The position numbers and the translations under genes were made by a program. From positions 178,067-242,066 of the forward strand of contig NZ_KQ948425.1 of the NCBI RefSeq assembly GCF_001514065.1: 64,000 nucleotides of DNA, in the 5' to 3' direction. This stretch comes from Streptomyces antibioticus (GTDB lineage Bacteria; Actinomycetota; Actinomycetes; Streptomycetales; Streptomycetaceae). Of this stretch, positions 9,235-18,052 are shown piece after piece (the stretch's first letter is position 1; each line of letters starts with the position of its first letter). A model generated the notes under the pieces. It saw nothing but the letters and a program-made list of their open reading frames with translations, ran no database searches and had not been told where the DNA came from.

Positions 9235-9581
9235 CCACGGACAACGGCATCGACCCCAACGTGCCGCCCAGCGGGGCCGGCTGCGTCGAGTGCGACGCCG
9301 ACGGCGGCTGGTGGTTCCATCTGCGGCGCTGCGCCCAGTGCGGCCACATCGGCTGCTGCGACGACTCACCCGCCAAGCACGCCACCGGCCACTTCCGGGA
9401 CACCGGCCATCCGGTGATCCGCAGTTACGAACCGGGCGAGACTTGGTTCTGGAACTTCGAGACGTCCGAGCTGCACGACTCCGGTCCGGCCCTGGCTCCC
9501 CCGGACGCCCACCCCGCCGACCAGCCCGCGCCGGGACCGGCGGGGCGCGTGCCGGCGAACTGGGCGGACACGCTGCGCTGA
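9231..9581 (+). CDS. UBP-type zinc finger protein
   Basis: A 116-residue protein whose first 75 residues are a ubiquitin-protease-type zinc finger: CVECDADGGWWFHLRRCAQC, then GHIGCCDD, HATGHF and GHPVIRSYEPGE provide the Cys/His ligands. The C-terminal 40 residues are Pro/Ala-rich. Bacteria lack ubiquitin, and these fingers often accompany redox or histidine-kinase genes in actinobacteria. ATGA overlap with the kinase indicates translational coupling. An adaptor role in the REC-flavoprotein/kinase system is an inference from position. Confidence 0.85.
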   Translation: MTTDNGIDPNVPPSGAGCVECDADGGWWFHLRRCAQCGHIGCCDDSPAKHATGHFRDTGHPVIRSYEPGETWFWNFETSELHDSGPALAPPDAHPADQPAPGPAGRVPANWADTLR

Positions 9582-9582
9582 G

Positions 9583-9697
9583 CCTGGCCGACCAGGGCTT
9601 CTTGCAGAGCACCCGCGCCGGGCTGCAGGTCATGGCCGAGCAGCGCGACCGGCCGACGCTTCACCGGATCACCGACACGGCCCTCGCGGGCCGCTGA
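9583..9697 (+). other. possible C-terminal gene scrap
   Basis: A frame without a start, ending at 9697, reads LADQGFLQSTRAGLQVMAEQ and then RPTLHRITDTALAGR. It reads like a protein C-terminus but I cannot assign it. The remaining bases to 9809 are the leader of the hydrolase gene. Confidence 0.2.
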
Positions 9698-9809
9698 GAC
9701 AGACACTTCGGGCGACCGCACCTCCTTGCGCCCTGATCAACTTCACAGATCAAAGAAATGAGCGGATTGCCCGCATTGCGGCAGTCTCCTCGCCTGAAAG
9801 GACAGAACC

Positions 9810-10688
9810 ATGGAGCGCAACGAGTCTCCCGAAGCGACGTACGCGAGAACCTGGAGCAACGGCCGCGGCGAGATGCGGTTCTTCACCCGGGCCGATGGCT
9901 CGCGGCTGCGCTACTACACGGTGGGCACCGGCCCCGCCCTCGTGCTGATGCACACCGTGCGCGGCCAGCTCGACTACTTCCAGCGGGTGATCCCGCTGCT
10001 GTGGGACCACTACACGGTCTACGCACTGGATCTGCCCGGGATGGGATGGTCCGACATCGTCCCCGGCGCCCAGTACGAGGAGCCGCAGCTGCGGACCGCG
10101 GTCGTCGAATTCGTCCGCGGACTGGACCTTCACGACGTGACCCTGTCGGGCGAATCACTCGGGGGCGCCCTGTCCCTGTCGGCGTCGGTCGACCTGAAGG
10201 ACCGGGTCAGCCGGGTCGTGGCGTTCAACAGCTACGACTACCCCCAGGGAGGCGAGCGGGGGAACTGGCTCGCCCGCGTCATCATCTCCAGCGTGCGGAT
10301 GCCCGTGCTGGGCCCCCTCTTCGCCCCCCTTGAGCCGCGGCCCGTCTTCCGGGTGATTCTGCAGGGCGGCTACGTCGACAAGACTCAGCTGCCCGAGGAC
10401 TTCATCACCGAGCTCCTGAGGAGCGGCCGCCGCAAGGGCTACGACAAGGTGTCCCGAGGGATCTTCCGCAGCCTCAAGGGATTCGACCGGGCCCGCGAGC
10501 GTTATCCGCGCGTGTCGGCACCCGTCACCCTCGTCTACAGCGAGAACGACTGGTCCAAGCCCGCCGAGCGCGACCGCGTGGCCCACGCGCTGACGGACGT
10601 CCACCGCATCACCGTGCCCCGCACCGGCCACTTCTCCGCCCTGGAGCGCCCCGACGAGATGGCACGGATCCTGCTCGGCGCGGTCTGA
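9810..10688 (+). CDS. alpha/beta hydrolase
   Basis: A 292-residue alpha/beta-hydrolase-fold protein. The strand before the oxyanion hole is PALVLMHTVRG (about 43-53), the nucleophile elbow is GESLGG (Ser near residue 114), the acid is probably the Asp in YSENDWSKP, and the catalytic His is in RTGHFSALERPDE. An AAAGGA-type RBS precedes ATG 9810. It lies 228 bp after the zinc-finger gene, on the same strand, and could belong to the same transcript. The substrate is unknown; esterase, epoxide hydrolase and haloalkane dehalogenase activities all occur in this fold. Confidence 0.85.
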   Translation: MERNESPEATYARTWSNGRGEMRFFTRADGSRLRYYTVGTGPALVLMHTVRGQLDYFQRVIPLLWDHYTVYALDLPGMGWSDIVPGAQYEEPQLRTAVVEFVRGLDLHDVTLSGESLGGALSLSASVDLKDRVSRVVAFNSYDYPQGGERGNWLARVIISSVRMPVLGPLFAPLEPRPVFRVILQGGYVDKTQLPEDFITELLRSGRRKGYDKVSRGIFRSLKGFDRARERYPRVSAPVTLVYSENDWSKPAERDRVAHALTDVHRITVPRTGHFSALERPDEMARILLGAV

Positions 10689-10734
10689 CCCCAAGGCGAC
10701 CGGCACCCCCGCCCCCTCCCCCTCCAGGCACTCG

Positions 10735-11035
10735 ACCTTCCCGACAAAGCCAGTTGTGACCGCCTTCAGGATCGCCACGTCCTCACCCAGCCGACGGTTC
10801 TGCCACCGCAGCCGGCGAATCCGCTTGTTCTCCTCGATCGTGCCCCCGGGCGCCTCGCCGCCGTCGATCTCGGCCTGGGCGACCCAGCGTCACAACGACT
10901 CCTGCACACCCCGATCTGCTTGGACACCGTCAGAACCGCCGCGGTATTGGGTCGGGCACTCGGCACGGTGCTACAGCACCAGCCGGACGGCACGGGTCCT
11001 GAGCTCGGGATCCACTCAGAAAGATGCGCCATCAG
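10735..11035 (-). pseudogene. IS3-family OrfA transposase remnant
   Basis: On the minus strand the frame carrying RWVAQAEIDGGEAPGGTIEE and then NRRLGEDVAILKAVTTGF is a clear relic of IS3-type OrfA (helix-turn-helix plus leucine-zipper start of the transposase). It contains an in-frame TGA where the family has Arg, and earlier parts (LVLEHRAEYPTQYR) lie in another frame. No OrfB and no clear terminal repeats were seen. It marks an old insertion between the two TetR-regulated units. Confidence 0.6.
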
Positions 11036-11147
11036 AACGGCCCCTGCCTGCTCCACGCTGGGCCTCGATCAGGGCGTGGCACTGCGACCTTCTGCTGTTC
11101 GTCCTGGCGAGGATTCCGCCGGCATCTACGGGCCCGTAACCATGCAG

Positions 11148-11240
11148 CGCCCTGATCGGCGTCTTGCCACTGTTGACCGAGCCCGCGATCACCGAGAACG
11201 CCAAACTCGACATTCCGGGCATCGCCGTGGCGGGCGAGGG
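11148..11240 (+). pseudogene. fragment of an MFS transporter gene, similar to the one at 12701
   Basis: The frame reads ALIGVLPLLTEPAITENAKL and DIPGIAV, matching ALIGALLLLAKPAITKKPKL and DIPGIVV in the intact MFS gene around 13290-13370. Only about 90 bp remain, directly before the second copy of the promoter at 11256. It looks like a leftover of a duplication or recombination between copies of this locus. Confidence 0.6.
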
Positions 11241-11255
11241 TCCGACCTGTCGCAG

Positions 11256-11300
11256 TTGACAACTCAGTACAGAACCACCTAGGTTTTTTACTGTTCAGTA
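11256..11300 (+). promoter_or_regulatory. promoter with putative TetR sites, copy 2
   Basis: TTGACA (11256-11261), 18 bp, TAGGTT (11280-11285), with TCAGTA hexamers at 11264-11269 and 11295-11300. Boxes, spacing and flanking bases (GACAACTCAGTACAGAACC, CCTAGGTTT, GTCCTGAGCT) repeat those at 5015-5075. It precedes the flavoprotein/MFS pair by about 235 bp, which gives a long leader. Confidence 0.75.
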
Positions 11301-11535
11301 CGTAACCGTCCTGAGCTCCCTGGACAGGCTGTGTGCACGCCTTGCGCTATCGAGGGCAACCCATGCCTTCGAACCCCTCCGCGCCACCCGACGTGCGACG
11401 CCGTCCAGACCGGACGGCCTCAGCAAACCGGGGCCGGAATCTCCGCAACAGCCCACGACGGTCCCCGACCACTCCCCTGGGCTTCCTGAACAGCTGCCCC
11501 TGCAATCACCCAGAACTCGAAGGGCCACCCGAACC

Positions 11536-12582
11536 ATGACTGACAAGGAACAGCAGGAGGCCATGGCCGTGACGACTCCTCCGTACGCGAGCGACCCGCT
11601 GGCCGAGGGGACTGTCGACGCGGTGGTGATCGGCGGGGGCGCCGCAGGGCTGAACGGTGCACTGATCCTCGCCCGCTCCCTCCGCTCGGTCGTCGTGATC
11701 GACAGCGGCGCCCCGCGCAACGCGCGCGCCGACGCCGTGCACGGCCTCATCGCCCTGGACGGCACCCCGCCGTCCGAGATCCTTCGACGGGGCCGGGAGC
11801 AGGTGCGCCAGTACGGCGGACGCGTCGTGTTCGGCGAGGTGGTCTCGGCCGAACCTGCAGCCCCGTCGGTGGACGGGGACCTGCGGTTCACCGTCAGCCT
11901 GGCCGACGGCCGCCACATCACCGCCCGCCGCATCCTGGTGGCCACCGGCCTCACGGATGTCCTGCCGCAGGTGCCCGGGCTCGCCGAACACTGGGGGCAC
12001 AGCGTGGTGCACTGCCCGTACTGCCACGGCTGGGAGGTGCGCGATGAGCCCATCGGCATCCTCGCCACCGGCCCGGCCTCCATCGGCCACGCGTATCTGT
12101 TCCGTCAGCTGACCGAGGACCTGACCTACTTCACCCACGGCACCGACCTGGACGAGGACAGCCGCGCCCGCTTCGCCGCCCGCGGCATCCGCGTCATCGA
12201 CACCCCGGTCACCGAGGTCGTCAACGACGAGGACGGCGCACTCTCCGGAGTGCGCCTGGCCGACGGCCAGGTCGTGGCCCGCCGCGTCCTCGCGGTCGGC
12301 CCTCAGATGCAGCCCCGCACCCAGGGCCTGGAAGGACTTGGCCTGCCGGTGCAGGACCTGCCGAACATGGCCCGCGGTTTCGCCTCCGGCGTGGCCGGCA
12401 TCACCGAGGTGCCGGGTGTGTGGGTGGCCGGCAACGTCACCGATCCGGTCGCCCAGGTCGGGGCCTCGGCAGCGGCCGGCGCACTCGCCGGCGCCGACAT
12501 CAACAAAATGCTGGCCACCGCGGACACCGACGCGGCCCTCCAGAAGATCACCAAGGCAAGCCCCACAGCGGCCACCCGATGA
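11536..12582 (+). CDS. NAD(P)/FAD-dependent oxidoreductase, thioredoxin-reductase-like with CPYC
   Basis: A 348-residue TrxR-type flavoprotein. The FAD motif VVIGGGAAGLNGALILARS is at about residues 30-48, a second cofactor region at ATGLTD, and the redox pair is in CPYCHGWE (about residue 158), followed by an altered NAD(P)H site (ILATGPASIGHA). The C-terminal FAD element is VWVAGNVTDPVAQVGASAAA. Unlike the REC fusion at 6041 it keeps the CxxC. ATG 11536 is used; ATG 11563 is an alternative that removes a polar tail. First gene of the second TetR-controlled unit, upstream of an MFS pump, as in operons for dithiol-containing or redox-active metabolites. Confidence 0.88.
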   Translation: MTDKEQQEAMAVTTPPYASDPLAEGTVDAVVIGGGAAGLNGALILARSLRSVVVIDSGAPRNARADAVHGLIALDGTPPSEILRRGREQVRQYGGRVVFGEVVSAEPAAPSVDGDLRFTVSLADGRHITARRILVATGLTDVLPQVPGLAEHWGHSVVHCPYCHGWEVRDEPIGILATGPASIGHAYLFRQLTEDLTYFTHGTDLDEDSRARFAARGIRVIDTPVTEVVNDEDGALSGVRLADGQVVARRVLAVGPQMQPRTQGLEGLGLPVQDLPNMARGFASGVAGITEVPGVWVAGNVTDPVAQVGASAAAGALAGADINKMLATADTDAALQKITKASPTAATR

Positions 12583-12700
12583 TCTCGAAGCCCTGAGGTC
12601 TCAGCCCGCCACCCCGCCTCACCCTCACCGGTGAGAAAACCAATCGAACCCACCCGTTTCCAGACGGCTTTCCGTCATGCCCACCGAGCAAGGGAAGAAA

Positions 12701-14200
12701 ATGAGTACCAGCATCGACCGCGGGGCGCCGGCCCCCGGAAACAGAGAAAAGGGCCTTCGCGGCTCACATGCCGTGCGCTGGTGGGTGCTGGCCGTCATAG
12801 GCGTGGCACAGCTCATGGTCATGCTCGATGCGACCGTCGTCAACATCGCGCTGCCCGAGGCGCAGCAGGACCTCGGCTTCAGCGACGGCAGCCGGCAGTG
12901 GGTCATCACGGGGTACGCCCTGGCCTTCGGCAGCCTGCTGCTGCTCGGCGGCCGACTCGGTGACCTGCTGGGCCGACGCACCCTCTTCGTCATCGGCTTG
13001 GCAGGTTTCGGAGCCGCGTCCGTCGTCGGCGGCGCGGCCGGCAGCTTCGAGATCTTCGTCGCGGCACGTGTGGCCCAGGGCCTCTTCGCCGCGGTGCTCG
13101 CGCCCGCGGCACTCTCCCTGCTCAGCGTGACCTTCACCGAACCGTCCGAAAGGGCGAAGGCCTTCGGTATCTTCAGTGCCCTGGGTGGTGCGGGCGGCGC
13201 GATCGGGCTGCTGCTCGGCGGCATGCTCACCGAATGGGCGTCGTGGCGCTGGGTGATGTACGTGAACGTCGTCTTCGCGATCCCCGCCCTGATCGGCGCG
13301 TTGCTGCTGCTGGCCAAGCCCGCCATCACCAAGAAGCCCAAACTCGACATCCCTGGCATCGTCGTGGTGAGCGCCGCACTGTTCGCCGTCGTCTACGGGT
13401 TCGCGCACGTCGAGTCCACCAGCTGGACCAACCCGGTCGCCCTCGGCTCCATGATCACCGGCGCGGTGCTGCTCGCGGTGTTCGTCTGGCTGGAGACCAG
13501 GGTCGCGCATCCGCTGCTGCCGCTGCGCGTCGTGCTGGACCGGACCCGCGGTGGTTCGTTCATCGCGGTGTTCGTGCTGGGCATGGGAATGTTCTCGATC
13601 TTCCTGTTCCTGACCTACTACTTCGCGGCCAGCCTCGGCTACTCGCCGATCAAGACCGGTCTGGCGTTCCTGCCGATGGTCGCGGCCGTCGTCGCTTCGT
13701 CGACCACGATGGCTTCGCTGGTGCTGCCCAGGGTCGGCCCGAAGATCGTCGTCAGCGCCGGCTTCCTCGTCGCCGCAGCCGGCATGGCCCTGCTGACCCG
13801 GCTCGAACTGGACAGCACCTACGCCGCCCACATCATGCCCGGCCTGATCCTGCTGGGCCTGGGCATCGGCGCGGTGATGTCCACCGCGTTCCAGGGAGCG
13901 ACCTCGGGCATTCACCACGAGGACGCGGGTGTCGCCTCGGCGCTGATCAACACCGGTCAGCAAATAGGCGGCTCCATCAGCACGGCACTACTGACCACCG
14001 TCGCCTCGTCGGCCGCAACCGACTACCTCTCCTCGCACAAGCCCAGCGCACTGGCCGCCGCGCAGGCCGGCGTCGAGGGCTACACGGCCACCCTGGCCTG
14101 GGGCTCCGGCTTCTTCGTGATCGGTGCGGTGATCGCCGCGTTCCTGATCCCGAATCGAGCTCTGGAACCGTCCGAGGGCGAGCCCGTCATGGCCCACTGA
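12701..14200 (+). CDS. MFS drug transporter, DHA2 (EmrB/QacA, 14-TM) type
   Basis: A 499-residue proton-driven exporter. TM1 carries the DHA2 signature VMLDATVVNIALP; motif A is seen as GGRLGDLLGRRTLF; further hydrophobic segments bring the count to about 14. RBS AAGGGAAG precedes ATG 12701; an in-frame ATG at 12677 lies further from any RBS. It follows the CPYC flavoprotein by 118 bp on the same strand. A 90-bp fragment of a near-copy lies at 11148. Probable role: export of the compound that the TetR at 4362 senses or that the flavoproteins process. Confidence 0.9.
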   Translation: MSTSIDRGAPAPGNREKGLRGSHAVRWWVLAVIGVAQLMVMLDATVVNIALPEAQQDLGFSDGSRQWVITGYALAFGSLLLLGGRLGDLLGRRTLFVIGLAGFGAASVVGGAAGSFEIFVAARVAQGLFAAVLAPAALSLLSVTFTEPSERAKAFGIFSALGGAGGAIGLLLGGMLTEWASWRWVMYVNVVFAIPALIGALLLLAKPAITKKPKLDIPGIVVVSAALFAVVYGFAHVESTSWTNPVALGSMITGAVLLAVFVWLETRVAHPLLPLRVVLDRTRGGSFIAVFVLGMGMFSIFLFLTYYFAASLGYSPIKTGLAFLPMVAAVVASSTTMASLVLPRVGPKIVVSAGFLVAAAGMALLTRLELDSTYAAHIMPGLILLGLGIGAVMSTAFQGATSGIHHEDAGVASALINTGQQIGGSISTALLTTVASSAATDYLSSHKPSALAAAQAGVEGYTATLAWGSGFFVIGAVIAAFLIPNRALEPSEGEPVMAH

Positions 14201-14217
14201 GTCAGGATCCACCCCAG

Positions 14218-14285
14218 AGACGCCCTGCTCCCTGCGATGACTGATGTTGTCACGACACCAATCAGCGCAGGAAAGCAGGGCGTCT
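14218..14285. terminator. long stem-loop after the MFS gene
   Basis: Perfect 12-bp arms (AGACGCCCTGCT / AGCAGGGCGTCT) enclose a further imperfect pairing (CCTGCG...CTGAT with ATCAG...CGCAGG). It begins 17 bp after the MFS stop, so it may serve as a terminator, although no T run follows. A related hairpin lies at 24424. From 14286 to 14681 I see no supportable gene. Confidence 0.5.
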
Positions 14286-14681
14286 TCAGGTTGCGGCCCA
14301 ATGCCCTGGCGGCACCCCAATCGACACACCGTACGACCCTCAAGAACCCATGCCCGCCTTCCCCGACGATCCCCGGCCACTCGCGGACACGGCTCTCGCT
14401 CGCATCATCAGCGACCAGGCCGGAACAGCCTCGAACCGGGTCGCCCCGCAAGACTGGTCAGCGGTGCTCGTCGGGTCCTCACTGGCGGAGTCACCGAACG
14501 CGATCCGGGGCCGCTCGGGGACCCCTGCGGACGTGAACAGCGCCCGGTCGAGCCGGGCATGACGAGCAGGATGTGCGACAGAGCCGGCCGCCAGTACCAG
14601 TACCGGTCGCCGTCCGCCTGAGCACCGGGAGACCTGGCCGCCCTCTGCGGCCCGGCGCTCGGTGTCCAGCCCGGCTCAGGC

Positions 14682-15353
14682 CTACTGAGCTCGATGCAGG
14701 CTCCGGACTTTGGCCCGGCGGGACGGGGCCGCAGGGTCGGCGACCGCGCCGGCCGTCTGAGCCCGGCGCGCGGTGACCCGCATGCTGTCCAGGCGAGCCG
14801 CGACGCGCGCCAGTGCCCTGTCCCCGGGGCGGGCGGCGATGTGGAAGTGCGAGACCTTCACCGGGGTCAGGTCGCCGCCCCACACCACCGTGCCGTCACA
14901 GTCCGCGAGGATGTCCCGCACGATCGTCTCCTGGTACGGCCAGAGCCCCTCGCTTCCGTTGAGCGGATAGGCGGTGGGGTGAAGAGCGACAGCGGTCCCG
15001 GAGAGATGGTTCGACTCGAAGTCGGCTCCCACGGTGCGCCGCGTGGTGTGGCCGGTGACGCCGCCGCCTTCGCCCGTGTCGAGCGCGGCGATCTCGTAGT
15101 GCCATCGGCGCGCGACGTGCAGCAGCACCGCCCCGGCGTCACCACGCCGCAGACCGAGGGAGGCGTCGGACCCCTGGACGTGATGGGCCGTCACGGAGGA
15201 CGGGTCAATCCGCCAGCCGTTGGCGGACACCTCACCTGACCACTGCCCGGCGGACGGCGCGGTGGCCGAGGCGGATGTGATGGACGTGCCCGACACCACG
15301 GCGAGCGCACCGGTGCCGGCGGCGACACGCAGCAGACCGCGTCTGGAAATCAT
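14682..15353 (-). CDS. secreted M15-like D,D-peptidase-type protein with Tat-like signal
   Basis: A 223-residue exported protein. MISRRGLLRVAAGTGALAVV is a twin-arginine-type signal ending near ASA. The mature part resembles the VanY/M15 zinc peptidase fold: ESNHLSGTAVALHP stands where SxHxxGxAxD is expected, and VWGGDLTPVKVSHFHIAA matches the WGG...HFH segment. The usual Asp ligand of the first motif is not obvious (AVAL), so catalysis is uncertain. It starts 11 bp after the amidase/DUF1906 gene and is the last gene of that operon. It may trim peptide stems of peptidoglycan, or only bind them. Confidence 0.7.
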   Translation of the reverse strand: MISRRGLLRVAAGTGALAVVSGTSITSASATAPSAGQWSGEVSANGWRIDPSSVTAHHVQGSDASLGLRRGDAGAVLLHVARRWHYEIAALDTGEGGGVTGHTTRRTVGADFESNHLSGTAVALHPTAYPLNGSEGLWPYQETIVRDILADCDGTVVWGGDLTPVKVSHFHIAARPGDRALARVAARLDSMRVTARRAQTAGAVADPAAPSRRAKVRSLHRAQ

Positions 15354-15364
15354 CGGCTTCCTCC

Positions 15365-17518
15365 TCATTCGCCCTGGCCGACGGCGGACACACCGGGGTC
15401 GCCGCCGTCGCGCCAGATGTTGTGGTCCAGGCCCCAGCCCGCCTGGAACTCGTACTCGTGGATCTGGTTGAACGACCAGTTCTCCGGCAGCGGGAAGCCC
15501 AGGTTCCCGGAGAACCCCCAGGACATCCCGGAGACGAACGACCAGCGGGCCCCGGCGTCCTTCGACACCCGGATGCACACATTGCGGGACCCGTACACGC
15601 CGAACGTGTAACGGCCGCCCAGCTCGCCGAGCCCGGCCTTGACGCCGTTGAAATACGGCACCACATTGCTGGTGATCTCCTCGTCGGTGGCGTCGTAGTC
15701 GACCCCGAAGTAGATGCAGGTGCCGGCGCCGATGCCGTGCTGCACGGCCTTCTGGTGAGCCTTCTTGCCCTGGTCGTAGCCCTTGTCGTAGGTGAAGTTG
15801 CCGAGTTGCGTGCCGTTGTACTGGAAGATCGGGAAGAACCTCAGCCCGGCGTTCAGAATGGTCTGCGGCTCGCCCGGCTTCAGCGCCTTGCCGAGGTAGC
15901 CGTCCTCCCCTGGGGCGAGGTGCTCGTCGAGGTAGCGCCCGACGATCGAGTAGCCGTTGGCCTTGAGCAATTGCCCCCGCTGCGGGGTGATCTCGGTGAT
16001 GCAGTCGCAGCCGGTGGCGTCGCGGGAGGTGTCACCGGACGACACGAGGAGCTGCGCCCAGGTCGTGTAGTCGTTGCGGCCGGTGACGGGGATCTGCGAG
16101 AACCTCTGGAAGGACTGGAGCCAGCCCACGTGCGTGCCGGTCTGGGCATCGGTGCCGATGTCCGCCGACAGGTAGTGCGCCTGTCCGTTCGCCGTGTACG
16201 TCGGTGAGTTGAAGTAGCACGCGGCACGGAAGAGGTACCGCAGGTCGCCCGTGAGCGTCGCCGATCCCCTTCCCTTGAGGGCGGCCTGGGTCCCGGGCCC
16301 GAAGTAGCCGTTGATCGAGCCCAGGGCGATCCCGATCTCGTACTGGATGGCCATCATGAGCCCCTGCTGCACATCGCGGGAGTAGATCCCGTCGCAGGGC
16401 ACCAGACTCATCGCGGGAATGCCGACGCCCGCGACATAGCGGGAGTTGAGCCGCTGCTGGATCGCCCGGATGTTGGGGTCGCCGCCAGGCACGAGGCGGA
16501 ACTGGTCCATGCGCAGCATCGACTTGAGCACGTGCGGCCACATGGCCAGGCGCTGGCCGGCATTGCCGTAGTCCAGGCCCATGTCGGCGTAGAGCTGCTG
16601 GAGGGACGACTGGGAGTCCCCGCCCCATCCGACGAGGAAGGGCGAGGCCCAGTAGCCCTTGCACCACAACGCCCCGTTGTACAGGCGCAGGAGATTCTGG
16701 TTGGGCTCCGAATCCGGCAGCAGCGCGCGGCTCTTCACGGCGCTGAAGGTGCCTGGGCCGAACGTCTGGACGGTGGGCGATATGCCGAGTTCGTGCTGGA
16801 GTCCCTGGGTGAGGGCGAGGACAGTGTTCCAGCCGGTGTAGCCGGTTTCGGAGCAGATCACGTACCCGGGTGCCGTGTCGTAGGTCTCGTTCACCCACTT
16901 CTGCGTCCGGTACACGTAGATGTCGGCGGGCCCCCGCCACGGCACGGACGGATCGATCGTCGATCCCTGACGTGCGTACATGTGCAGGTTGCCGGGGCAG
17001 TCGGTGTCGTATCCGAAGGAGTGCGGGAGGATCTTGTTCCCGGTGGCCCGGACGAGGTCGGTGCGCAGACGGTGGATCAGGTCCCTTATCGCACGCAGCA
17101 TGGGCTCGCTCGCGACGTCGCCGGAGCGGATCATGCCGAGGATGGAGTAGAACCCTTCGTTGCGCCCCACGCCCTCGATGGGTGCGGCGGTGCCGGCGTT
17201 CGCCTCACCGCGTTCCTTTCCGCGCCCTTCGTAGACGTTGCCGTGCGGGCAGACGAGATAGTTGTAGGCGATGTCCCCGTTGTACTTGCCGCCGGTCTTG
17301 TGGTCCACGTAGACATCGACGATCGCTCTGCAGCAGTCCTCCTCCGTCTCCAGATCGCTCGTGCTGCCGTTGCCGAGGTAGTGCAGGAACACGCCCATGT
17401 GCCCGAACCAGAACTCGCCCGGATTCGTGTTGGGCACGGGGCTTGCGGAGGCGTGCTGCTGCAGGTACCAGGGGGCGTACTGCCCCCAGGTGGCACGCGG
17501 GTTGATGGTGATGGCCAT
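15365..17518 (-). CDS. multidomain cell-wall lytic protein: N-acetylmuramoyl-L-alanine amidase plus DUF1906 glycoside-hydrolase-like domain
   Basis: A 717-residue protein without a classical signal peptide. The N-terminal 170 residues look like a PGRP/amidase_2 domain (VFLHYLGNG, YNYLVCPHGNVYEGRG, HSFGYDTDCPG). The middle holds peptidoglycan-binding-like helical repeats (two segments containing FGPGT and YFGPGTQAAL). The C-terminal 220 residues form a DUF1906 (Rv2525c-like) barrel: GCDCITEITPQRGQLLKANG, YSIVGRYL, YFGVDYDAT and WDHN-like GLDHNIWRDGG. Together these would cut both the sugar and peptide parts of peptidoglycan. It is preceded by an I36-like gene (15 bp) and followed by the M15-like gene (11 bp). 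Lack of a signal suggests an unusual export route. Confidence 0.8.
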   Translation of the reverse strand: MAITINPRATWGQYAPWYLQQHASASPVPNTNPGEFWFGHMGVFLHYLGNGSTSDLETEEDCCRAIVDVYVDHKTGGKYNGDIAYNYLVCPHGNVYEGRGKERGEANAGTAAPIEGVGRNEGFYSILGMIRSGDVASEPMLRAIRDLIHRLRTDLVRATGNKILPHSFGYDTDCPGNLHMYARQGSTIDPSVPWRGPADIYVYRTQKWVNETYDTAPGYVICSETGYTGWNTVLALTQGLQHELGISPTVQTFGPGTFSAVKSRALLPDSEPNQNLLRLYNGALWCKGYWASPFLVGWGGDSQSSLQQLYADMGLDYGNAGQRLAMWPHVLKSMLRMDQFRLVPGGDPNIRAIQQRLNSRYVAGVGIPAMSLVPCDGIYSRDVQQGLMMAIQYEIGIALGSINGYFGPGTQAALKGRGSATLTGDLRYLFRAACYFNSPTYTANGQAHYLSADIGTDAQTGTHVGWLQSFQRFSQIPVTGRNDYTTWAQLLVSSGDTSRDATGCDCITEITPQRGQLLKANGYSIVGRYLDEHLAPGEDGYLGKALKPGEPQTILNAGLRFFPIFQYNGTQLGNFTYDKGYDQGKKAHQKAVQHGIGAGTCIYFGVDYDATDEEITSNVVPYFNGVKAGLGELGGRYTFGVYGSRNVCIRVSKDAGARWSFVSGMSWGFSGNLGFPLPENWSFNQIHEYEFQAGWGLDHNIWRDGGDPGVSAVGQGE

Positions 17519-17533
17519 GGTTCCTCCCTCCGG

Positions 17534-18052
17534 TCAGCAGGCGTAGTGCGGGTCGTGGATGTAGTCCGCGTCGTCGGTGAACCACACGTGTCCGCTGATC
17601 GCGTTGTCCGCCCAGCCGCCGTCGAGGAATCTCTCGTAGCCCAGCGACAGATCGGCGTAGTAGTTGCCTGCCTCGATGCAGAACCTCGACTGGTTCGTGC
17701 TGGGGCTCACGTCCCGGCGCAGCGAGACTTCGCTGAACAGGCCGGGAAAGCCGTTGTTCCACAAGGAGGTGGCGCGGTCGTTGAAGTTGCCGCAGTCGTT
17801 GCCCCACCACTCGTCATCGCGGTCCCAACGGCACCAGGCGCCCTCGAAGTTGGGCAGGTCGTAGGCGTAGAGGTAACCGTCGGCGCCGTCGGCCGCGGCC
17901 AGGGCGCTGAGGTCGGCACCGGGCCGTACCGGGGTGGGTGCGGCGGCCGGGGCGGGCGCTGCGCTGTCCGAGGCGGCGAGGGCGGGCCCCGCGGTGGCGA
18001 CCAGCCCGATCACGGCCGCCGTGGTCAGAACGCTCCGTAGGTGTTGCTTCAT
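17534..18052 (-). CDS. secreted peptidase-inhibitor I36 / beta-gamma-crystallin-like protein
   Basis: A 172-residue protein with a Sec signal (hydrophobic VLTTAAVIGLVATAGPALA) and a Pro/Ala-rich spacer. The mature domain has the aromatic, Cys-containing pattern of the I36 family (YAYDLPNFEGAWCRWDRDDE, later RFCIEAGNYYADLSLGYE). Four cysteines probably pair. It overlaps the upstream lipoprotein by ATGA and is followed by the amidase/DUF1906 gene. It may protect the secreted lytic enzymes from proteases or act in the envelope; this is an inference. Confidence 0.75.
   Translation of the reverse strand: MKQHLRSVLTTAAVIGLVATAGPALAASDSAAPAPAAAPTPVRPGADLSALAAADGADGYLYAYDLPNFEGAWCRWDRDDEWWGNDCGNFNDRATSLWNNGFPGLFSEVSLRRDVSPSTNQSRFCIEAGNYYADLSLGYERFLDGGWADNAISGHVWFTDDADYIHDPHYAC

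Noticed and set aside
16532..18040. 502-codon plus-strand frame opposite the amidase/DUF1906 gene
   Set aside because: Its Val/Gly/Glu-rich text has no family resemblance, while the minus strand encodes recognised domains.
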